5,581 bases of DNA, from positions 1 to 5,581 of the forward strand of contig JAUHXB010000094.1 in assembly GCA_030427215.1 (NCBI GenBank), read 5' to 3'. Position 1 is the stretch's first letter; each line of letters begins with the position of its first letter. The position numbers and the translations under genes were made by a program. The notes under the pieces are model-generated. The model ran no database searches and was not told where the DNA came from. It saw only the letters and a list, made by a program, of their open reading frames with translations. This stretch comes from Alphaproteobacteria bacterium. Lineage in GTDB: Bacteria; Pseudomonadota; Alphaproteobacteria; Micavibrionales; UBA1664. Positions 1-5,581 of this stretch are shown piece by piece.

Positions 1-162
1 ATATAAAGTTTACATAAAATTTTATATGAATGCAAGTGTTTTTTTACAAGGATTTATAATCCCCTCTTCACATTCAATGATACAGTTTATACTGTTCACA
101 ACGATAGTAATAAACTATGAAATAGCCATCCTTAAGGATTATGTGTCAAGGTTATTACGTGA

Positions 163-167
163 TAAGG
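163..167 (+). promoter_or_regulatory. Ribosome binding site that decides the EEP gene start
   Basis: TAAGG sits nine bases before the ATG at 177, a normal Shine-Dalgarno distance. The competing ATG at 141 has AAGGA (134-138) separated by only two bases, which is too close for efficient initiation. The shorter protein also begins right at its first hydrophobic helix, as related EEP proteins do. Confidence 0.5.
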
Positions 168-176
168 TTTGCATTA

Positions 177-1085
177 ATGGATTATACTTTATTCGCAATT
201 ATCATGTTGTTAAGCTTATGTGGGTTTAACAATACAGTCTGGTTTTTTAAAATCTTTGATTTTTTTAGACTTCAATATGCATTAGCTTCTATTTCACTGG
301 CACTATACTCGTTTTTTATTGAAGATTATATTTTACTTACATTATCTGTTTTTCTTTCAATACTTAATCTATGGCGTATTCGCAATTATATACCACGTTT
401 AAAGTTTACGTTTTTTCGAAGCATTAAAAATAAAAAAGATATAATGTCAGTCAATACGTACCTTAAAAATGATGAGCCTCATAAGCTTGAGACAATTATA
501 GATACAGCTGATCCTGACGTCTTACTTCTTATGGAAATCACGGATCGTTTGGAATTAACTTTAAAAAACATATTTGCAAGATATCCGTACCAACTTAAAG
601 CACCTGTTAGAGATGGTTTTTGTATTTGTCTGCTGAGCAAAAATAAAATGGATAACGCTCAAATAACCCATCATGGTGTTGGTGACAGTCCATTGCTACA
701 GGCAGATATAAATGTTAATGACAAGAACTATAGTTTCTTTTCTGCCCATCCAAAGCCAGCATTTAATAAAAAATGGGACAATGAACGTCATTATTATTTC
801 AGAGCTATTGAGAAAATTATAGCAAATTCAAAATATAGCCCGATTATAATGGGCGATTTTAATTCAGTTCCATGGGAAAGCCACTTTAATAAGTTTTTAG
901 AGAGAACAAATACTAAAAGTACTTTAATTCATAATGGCTATAAAATTACGTGGCCAGTCTATTTTATACCAATGGGAGTGCCGATGGACCATATTATTAT
1001 AGGAAATGATGTGAATTTTTCTGACCTAAAAGTTGGCCCTTCATGCGGGTCAGACCATTACCCTATTGGCATTGATCTTAATTAA
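177..1085 (+). CDS. Membrane-anchored endonuclease/exonuclease/phosphatase (EEP) family protein
   Basis: The protein has 302 residues from the chosen start. Three hydrophobic segments at about 3-24, 32-48 and 52-68 are followed by an EEP (DNase I-like) fold. The metal and catalytic signature is complete: Asn93 in SVN, Glu120 in LLMEIT, His191 in SAHP, Asp227 and Asn229 in GDFN, Asp271-His272 in MDHI and Asp293-His294 in GSDH. The family hydrolyses phosphodiester or phosphomonoester bonds in nucleic acids, lipids or inositol phosphates; the substrate here cannot be told. The motif FDFFRLQ between helices 1 and 2 is typical of the three-helix EEP subgroup. The start at 177 is preferred because TAAGG lies nine bases upstream; an in-frame ATG at 141 would add 12 residues but its AAGGA is only two bases away. 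Base composition is AT-rich (hand counts of two lines gave 27% and 35% GC). It converges on the kinase gene. Family call is secure; biological role is unknown. Confidence 0.85.
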   Translation: MDYTLFAIIMLLSLCGFNNTVWFFKIFDFFRLQYALASISLALYSFFIEDYILLTLSVFLSILNLWRIRNYIPRLKFTFFRSIKNKKDIMSVNTYLKNDEPHKLETIIDTADPDVLLLMEITDRLELTLKNIFARYPYQLKAPVRDGFCICLLSKNKMDNAQITHHGVGDSPLLQADINVNDKNYSFFSAHPKPAFNKKWDNERHYYFRAIEKIIANSKYSPIIMGDFNSVPWESHFNKFLERTNTKSTLIHNGYKITWPVYFIPMGVPMDHIIIGNDVNFSDLKVGPSCGSDHYPIGIDLN

Positions 1086-1094
1086 GCCCCAAAA
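1082..1094. repeat. 13-base direct repeat, copy 1 (EEP stop codon)
   Basis: The sequence TTAAGCCCCAAAA occurs here and again at 1979-1991 in the same orientation. This copy contains the EEP stop codon (TAA at 1083-1085). On the minus strand it reads like the last codons and stop of enolase. The two copies are 897 bases apart and enclose the PfkB-family kinase gene. Confidence 0.75.
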
Positions 1095-1132
1095 CTAAAA
1101 TTGTAGTGAATCAAAAAAATCTTTGTTAAAAA

Positions 1133-1975
1133 TCACGATGATAGATTATTAAAACCATAATCGGTAACAAATTGTGTCGCGACTTGACTTGCTTTCATTA
1201 CTGCGTCTTCAAAATTATTATTAACTATATAATGACAAAATGCTCCATGTAAGACATCCCCTGCCCCAAGCGTATCAACCACGTGCACTTTTTGAACCGA
1301 GATGTTTGTAAAGCCTTTATTTTGAGAATAACAAATAATGCCTTCGTAACCTGACGTTATCGCAAAATTCTTTATGCCCAAGTCCTGAAAAAATTGGATA
1401 ACATCCTGCTTTGAACGACATTGCGAAGGCATAAATTCATTCCCTGTAATCACATAATCAACATCATTTAAAAATTCTAAATACCGATCATCTCGCCATT
1501 TATCGGCATCAAACACAACTGGCCTATTTTTTGTTTGCGCTTGTTGTATGGCATCAATAGCGGAGTTAATAAAAAATCCATCAATAAATAACAAGTCACC
1601 TTTCAAATCAAAATCTTTCTCCAAATGATTTAATTGATTGTCCTTCGCAGAACTTATAACAGTTCGAGATCCATTCGTTTTATTTACAAGAATTGATGAT
1701 GAATGAACGCAATAATTATCGCTTGCATAATCCACTATTTTTAAATTTTCATGATATAAATCGTTGCATATTATTTGTGCATAAGGTGATTGTCCTATAC
1801 GGGTGTGAAGCGTTGCCTCACCACCCAACAATGCATATGTTCTTGCCGCATTTGTGGCGAATCCACCTGCCTGAGGATAACTCTTTAAGGCTCTTATTTT
1901 CTGATCTTCTTTCGGAAATTCATTCAAAACATAAACGTGATCCAAACAGCATGTTCCGATAAAATCCGCTTTCAC
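1133..1975 (-). CDS. PfkB-family (ribokinase-like) carbohydrate kinase, substrate unknown
   Basis: A 280-residue cytoplasmic kinase expected to transfer phosphate from ATP to a sugar or nucleoside hydroxyl. The second PfkB signature is clear as DTLGAGD at residues 234-240, with Asp240 as the catalytic base and the GAGD loop forming the anion hole. The substrate-side glycine motif is AGGFATNAA at 36-44, followed by a typical ALLGG. The N-terminal GTCCLDHVYVLNEFP and the segment FDADKWRD near 155-162 recall the sulfofructose-kinase/ribokinase-like branch, but this is a resemblance only and does not fix a substrate. It is somewhat shorter than the usual 290-320 residues. The start is GTG, three bases after the eno stop, and no in-frame ATG lies nearby; the upstream GGGG inside the eno end is a weak ribosome site, so translation is probably coupled to eno. 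The gene is more AT-rich than eno and is bracketed by a 13-base repeat, suggesting later acquisition. Confidence 0.85.
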   Translation of the reverse strand: MKADFIGTCCLDHVYVLNEFPKEDQKIRALKSYPQAGGFATNAARTYALLGGEATLHTRIGQSPYAQIICNDLYHENLKIVDYASDNYCVHSSSILVNKTNGSRTVISSAKDNQLNHLEKDFDLKGDLLFIDGFFINSAIDAIQQAQTKNRPVVFDADKWRDDRYLEFLNDVDYVITGNEFMPSQCRSKQDVIQFFQDLGIKNFAITSGYEGIICYSQNKGFTNISVQKVHVVDTLGAGDVLHGAFCHYIVNNNFEDAVMKASQVATQFVTDYGFNNLSS

Positions 1976-1978
1976 AAC

Positions 1979-3241
<1,263 letters not shown>

Positions 3242-3262
3242 CTAATAATCCTTTATTATGGT

Positions 3263-3847
3263 TTATGCGGCTTCTTCGTCGTCTGATGATGTTTTAAGAC
3301 GAGGCAGGGTCACGCCCTTTTGCCCCATATAGTTTCCTGCGCGCGCGGCGTAAGTCACTTCACACGGGCTGTCGCCCTTGTAAAACAAGAACTGGCAAAT
3401 ACCTTCATTGGCGTAGACTTTGGCGGGGAGTGGCGTTGTGTTGGATATCTCCAATGTCACTTGCCCTTCCCATCCGGGTTCCAAGGGCGTAACATTCACA
3501 ATTAATCCACAACGCGCATAGGTACTTTTCCCCAGACATATCACCAACACGTCATCAGGAATTTTAAAATATTCAACCGTACGGCACAGGGCGAAACTGT
3601 TCGGCGGGATAATACACACATCTGTTTTCCGCTCAACAAATGAACTTTCATCAAAATTCTTTGGATCAACAATGGCGTTATCGACATTGGTAAATATCAT
3701 AAATTCATCCGCCAATCGTGCGTCATAGCCATAGGATGAGAGGCCGTAAGAGATAATCCCCTGCCCCTTTTGTTTTTCATGAAATGGTTCAATCATTTGA
3801 TTGTTTTTAGATTCATCGCGAATCCAATGATCGGGCATAATGCTCAT
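3263..3847 (-). CDS. dcd: dCTP deaminase
   Basis: Deaminates dCTP to dUTP and ammonia, supplying dUMP for thymidylate synthesis; a cytoplasmic homotrimer of the dCTP deaminase/dUTPase fold. At 194 residues it matches the Escherichia coli length of about 193. The N-terminus MSIMPDHWI and the block [13 protein letters not shown] are typical of the family. The catalytic motif GKSTYAR (106-112) gives Ser108 and Arg112, and Glu133 in VTLEISN corresponds to the general base; Gln152 in ICQFLF and the C-terminal YMGQKG (173-178) belong to the nucleotide-binding lid. The tail ends in an acidic stretch, SSDDEEAA, beyond the conserved part. The start codon overlaps the stop of the upstream small gene (ATGA), which implies translational coupling. 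Enolase follows after 24 bases. Confidence 0.97.
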   Translation of the reverse strand: MSIMPDHWIRDESKNNQMIEPFHEKQKGQGIISYGLSSYGYDARLADEFMIFTNVDNAIVDPKNFDESSFVERKTDVCIIPPNSFALCRTVEYFKIPDDVLVICLGKSTYARCGLIVNVTPLEPGWEGQVTLEISNTTPLPAKVYANEGICQFLFYKGDSPCEVTYAARAGNYMGQKGVTLPRLKTSSDDEEAA

Positions 3848-3966
3848 TTATCTTTTTTCTTTTCTTGTTTCGATGTTGCCGCGGCCTTTCGGCGTTTCAG
3901 GTTTTCCCTCAACTTCGCCGCGCGTTTATCTAATTTTTCATTATCTTTATTTTTCTGATTATTCAT
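3844..3966 (-). CDS. Small basic hypothetical protein upstream of dcd
   Basis: A 40-residue open frame starting with ATG at 3966 and stopping with TGA at 3846-3844, sharing ATGA with the dcd start. AAGGA lies 11 bases before the start. The product is almost entirely charged and helix-prone: asparagine and lysine rich at the N-terminus, then [20 protein letters not shown] and a lysine-rich tail. It has no membrane segment, signal peptide or cysteine. The core [10 protein letters not shown] resembles the end of short uncharacterised alphaproteobacterial proteins that I recall with LREN-L-RRKA-type motifs; this is from memory and gives no function. The four-base stop/start overlap, the ribosome site and the absence of any other reason for a conserved open frame make a real gene likely. 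It would be the first gene of the dcd-eno run. RNA or ribosome contact is possible given the charge, but that is inference. Confidence 0.65.
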   Translation of the reverse strand: MNNQKNKDNEKLDKRAAKLRENLKRRKAAATSKQEKKKDK

Positions 3967-3994
3967 TGCACCATAAATCCTTGAACCTCTCAAA

Positions 3995-4024
3995 TATTTA
4001 GGCTAAAACATCCACAGTAATCAA
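3995..4024 (-). promoter_or_regulatory. Weak candidate promoter for the small gene-dcd-eno-kinase run
   Basis: On the minus strand TTGATT (4024-4019) resembles a -35 box and TAAATA (4000-3995) a poor -10 box, separated by 18 bases. Transcription would start about 20 bases before the small gene. The gap between the tRNA and the small gene is only 70 bases, so a promoter for the operon must lie here or inside or beyond the tRNA. The -10 match is weak. Confidence 0.3.
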
Positions 4025-4036
4025 GTGATTTTATAT

Positions 4037-4111
4037 GCTGCCGTAGCTCAGTGGTAGAGCGCACCCTTGGTAAGGGTGAGGCCGGGAGTTCAATTCTCCT
4101 CGGCAGCACCA
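4037..4111 (+). tRNA. tRNA-Thr (anticodon GGT)
   Basis: A complete 75-base cloverleaf including an encoded CCA. The acceptor stem GCTGCCG pairs with CGGCAGC, the D stem is GCTC/GAGC around loop AGTGGTA, and the anticodon stem CACCC/GGGTG holds loop TTGGTAA, giving anticodon GGT (reads ACC and ACT). The variable region is five bases and the T stem GGGAG/CTCCT has one G-T wobble and loop TTCAATT. The discriminator base is A. Nothing in the fold is damaged, so the gene should be functional even though the recombinase gene overlaps its last 22 bases on the other strand. Confidence 0.97.
4090..4111. other. Likely attachment site / left boundary of the integrated element at the tRNA-Thr 3' end
   Basis: The recombinase gene reads from the right into the tRNA T arm and ends there, so the tRNA 3' end (T loop, T stem 3' half, acceptor 3' half and CCA) is shared by host gene and element. 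Integrase genes next to an intact tRNA 3' end are the usual sign of an att site that regenerates the tRNA. The exact crossover point cannot be placed because the other element end lies outside the window. Confidence 0.5.
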
Positions 4112-5581
4112 TTAATCATTTGACCCCCTGAAAACATGCCCAAAGCCTTGAAGGGCAACGTTTTTTGAGGTGTTCTATGTGGCCCATTTCGGTGGTACGC
4201 GAAGCCCTCTGTAAAAGCTAATCTGAGCAGCGTTCTCTGAAGACTAATGTCTCCACTTTCCCATAGTTTCCAAGGGCTTGAAAGGAACTTCAATGAGAGT
4301 TCTATCATTTCCTCAAGCCTGCCTGCCTTTGGCTCACTGTTTGAGAGGTTTTCACGCATGCGAGCCTTGTCTTTTTCAAGCTGATCGAGCTTGCTTTCAT
4401 AAGCGACGATCACAGAGTCGTTGGTCGCGTTCATGATACGACCAAGCAGCGTTTCAATTTGTTTCTCGATATCGATAATCTGGCGTTGCGCCGAACGCTT
4501 CGCGTCCTTCGCTTGGGCCAAACGGGCATCCCAAGCTTGCTTGAACATGGCCTTCGTCAAAGCAAAGAGCTTTGGGCTTGGCTCAAGTGTCTTGACGACC
4601 TCACCGAACGCATCTTCGAGCTTGTCGCGTGGAATAGATTTTCCGTAGCTGTCACAACCCTTCGTATGGCATGCATAATATGGGTAACTCTTATATTTGC
4701 CTTTGGACCAGGAAGACCGCAGAGACGCGTTGCAATCGCCGCAGGTGGCAAATCCTCTCAAGGCAAAGTCCACACCAGTGTTTTTTCGTTCTGGTGCATA
4801 TCCAGTAATTTTCAGGCGCTCTTGCACCCTATCGAATGTCGCCATTGAGATAAGAGGAGCATGCTGACCTTTGAGCCAACTCAGCCCGTAGACCTTACTG
4901 CAAACATAGCCAGCATAGAGCGGCTGTCTGAGCAGGTCAGCAACACGCTTAACACGAACTACACCCTGGAGGTTGTGCGGATAGTCAGGTTTCGTTTCTA
5001 GAAAACGCTTCACTTCCGTCTGCGTTTGAAAGCGTCCAGCGGCGAAACCTTCTAGTGCTTCGCGCACAACGCTTGCATGTGGTTCATCAGGAACAAGCAA
5101 TTTGCCATGCCCCTTCACGGTCATGTAGCGGTAGCCGACGGGCGCATTGTGCACCCAGTAACCCGACTGCATACGAGCCTTCATTTTCTGGGCGACTTGC
5201 CGTCCATTTTGCTTACGCTCTAGCGCACCTTGGGCCGCCATGATCGTCTCGATGAATTCACCTTCCGGTGTCTCATCAAATTTGAAATTCAGGCATTCGA
5301 TGGATGCACGCCTCATACGGAAGGCTTCCCGCAAATCCAGATGGAACCTTGTGTCACGTGCGAAGCGCTTGAGGTCATCAAAGATCACGACAAAGCGCGT
5401 ATCAGGCTGAGCATCAAGGAACGACAACAAAGCCACCATCCCTGGACGCTTCATGAAATCTCCACCACCGGAAATGGTATCAGGAAACACCGCTGCTACG
5501 TTGAAGCCTTTAGATTGAGCAAACTCGCGGCAACGAGTCTCTTGGCTTTGAAGGCCATGCCCGTCCTCTTCTTGCGCCCGT
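4090..5581 (-). CDS. Large serine recombinase (site-specific integrase), 5' end cut by window edge
   Basis: The open frame continues to the right edge, leaving 496 visible residues; the GTG at 5490 is an internal Val codon, not the start, because the 30 codons before it carry the resolvase motif GLQSQETRCREFA. The visible part has the rest of the resolvase catalytic domain (about 1-125, with SGGGDFMKRPGM and the arginine-rich DDLKRFARD), the recombinase DNA-binding domain (about 140-265), a zinc ribbon with Cys280, Cys283, Cys304 and Cys309, a coiled coil (about 345-415) and a C-terminal block with SSPWKLWESG and LPFKALGMF. The catalytic serine lies in the missing N-terminus. Such enzymes integrate and excise phages, islands or conjugative elements by a double-strand serine-linked exchange; the close relatives I recall are alphaproteobacterial. 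A sampled line is about 52% GC. The last residues and the stop codon lie within the tRNA-Thr antisense strand. No frameshift or internal stop is seen. Confidence 0.93.
   Translation of the reverse strand, partial: RAQEEDGHGLQSQETRCREFAQSKGFNVAAVFPDTISGGGDFMKRPGMVALLSFLDAQPDTRFVVIFDDLKRFARDTRFHLDLREAFRMRRASIECLNFKFDETPEGEFIETIMAAQGALERKQNGRQVAQKMKARMQSGYWVHNAPVGYRYMTVKGHGKLLVPDEPHASVVREALEGFAAGRFQTQTEVKRFLETKPDYPHNLQGVVRVKRVADLLRQPLYAGYVCSKVYGLSWLKGQHAPLISMATFDRVQERLKITGYAPERKNTGVDFALRGFATCGDCNASLRSSWSKGKYKSYPYYACHTKGCDSYGKSIPRDKLEDAFGEVVKTLEPSPKLFALTKAMFKQAWDARLAQAKDAKRSAQRQIIDIEKQIETLLGRIMNATNDSVIVAYESKLDQLEKDKARMRENLSNSEPKAGRLEEMIELSLKFLSSPWKLWESGDISLQRTLLRLAFTEGFAYHRNGPHRTPQKTLPFKALGMFSGGQMINGAAEEN
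4112..5581. mobile_element. Left end of an integrated mobile element (type unknown)
   Basis: The segment from the tRNA-Thr end to the window edge is entirely recombinase gene and would be the integrase end of a genomic island, prophage or conjugative element. Cargo and the second attachment site are beyond the window, so the element class and size cannot be judged, and a stand-alone remnant is also possible. Confidence 0.55.

Noticed and set aside
14..25. 12-base palindrome ATAAAATTTTAT near the left edge.
   Set aside because: Only A and T, short, and without a T-run or protein-site context; expected by chance at this composition.
55..60. TATAAT, a perfect -10 hexamer upstream of the EEP gene.
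   Set aside because: No -35 box sits at 16-18 bases (32-37 reads GCAAGT), there is no extended -10, and such hexamers are expected by chance in this AT-rich leader.
26..229. A 67-codon plus-strand open frame at the left edge.
   Set aside because: It overlaps the EEP start in another frame, has no family features or good ribosome site, and looks like AT-rich noise.
190..389. A second 13-base exact direct repeat, TATTCGCAATTAT, at 190-202 and 377-389 inside the EEP gene.
   Set aside because: The copies fall in different reading frames within AT-rich membrane-helix coding sequence and mark no boundary. It is most likely chance and is a useful reminder that 13-base matches occur here.
1086..1132. 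Possible terminator between the convergent EEP and kinase genes (minus-strand CAAA-GATTTT-TTTG).
   Set aside because: A four-base A/T stem is too weak, and no GC-rich hairpin with a T-run is present on either strand.
4019..4030. Inverted repeat AATCA-AG-TGATT between the tRNA and the small gene, touching the candidate -35 box.
   Set aside because: It does not match the FNR/CRP-type spacing or any operator I can name, and a five-base arm is easily random.
5488..5490. GTG at 5488-5490 as the recombinase start codon.
   Set aside because: The frame stays open to the window edge and the preceding 30 codons encode the conserved resolvase segment GLQSQETRCREFA, so the true start is beyond the window.

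Overview
The window looks like a chromosomal segment of a moderately AT-rich alphaproteobacterium. The enolase, dCTP deaminase and recombinase sequences all have an alphaproteobacterial character, judged from remembered family patterns rather than a search. Genus cannot be fixed from this window.

Layout, left to right. Positions 1-176 are AT-rich leader with no gene I can support. A plus-strand gene (177-1085) encodes a membrane-anchored endonuclease/exonuclease/phosphatase (EEP) family protein. Converging on it is a minus-strand run of four tightly packed genes, read from right to left: a 40-residue basic small protein (3966-3844), dCTP deaminase dcd (3847-3263, sharing ATGA with the small gene), enolase eno (3238-1979, 24 bases after dcd) and a PfkB-family sugar kinase (1975-1133, GTG start three bases after the eno stop). 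These are probably one operon read from the short gap beside the tRNA. A plus-strand tRNA-Thr(GGT) lies at 4037-4111. Its 3' end is overlapped on the opposite strand by the 3' end of a large serine recombinase gene that runs off the right edge. This marks the tRNA 3' end as the likely left boundary of an integrated element continuing to the right.

Functionally, dcd (pyrimidine deoxynucleotide supply) and eno (glycolysis) are housekeeping genes. The sugar kinase and the EEP protein look accessory: both are clearly more AT-rich than dcd and eno. An exact 13-base direct repeat, TTAAGCCCCAAAA, covers the eno stop codon and recurs at the EEP stop codon, bracketing the kinase gene. This suggests the kinase was inserted at the 3' end of eno. 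The two most interesting points are this possible insertion scar and the recombinase whose stop codon and last six residues are written by the antisense strand of the tRNA. I found no CRISPR array, rRNA, insertion sequence, riboswitch or convincing intrinsic terminator.
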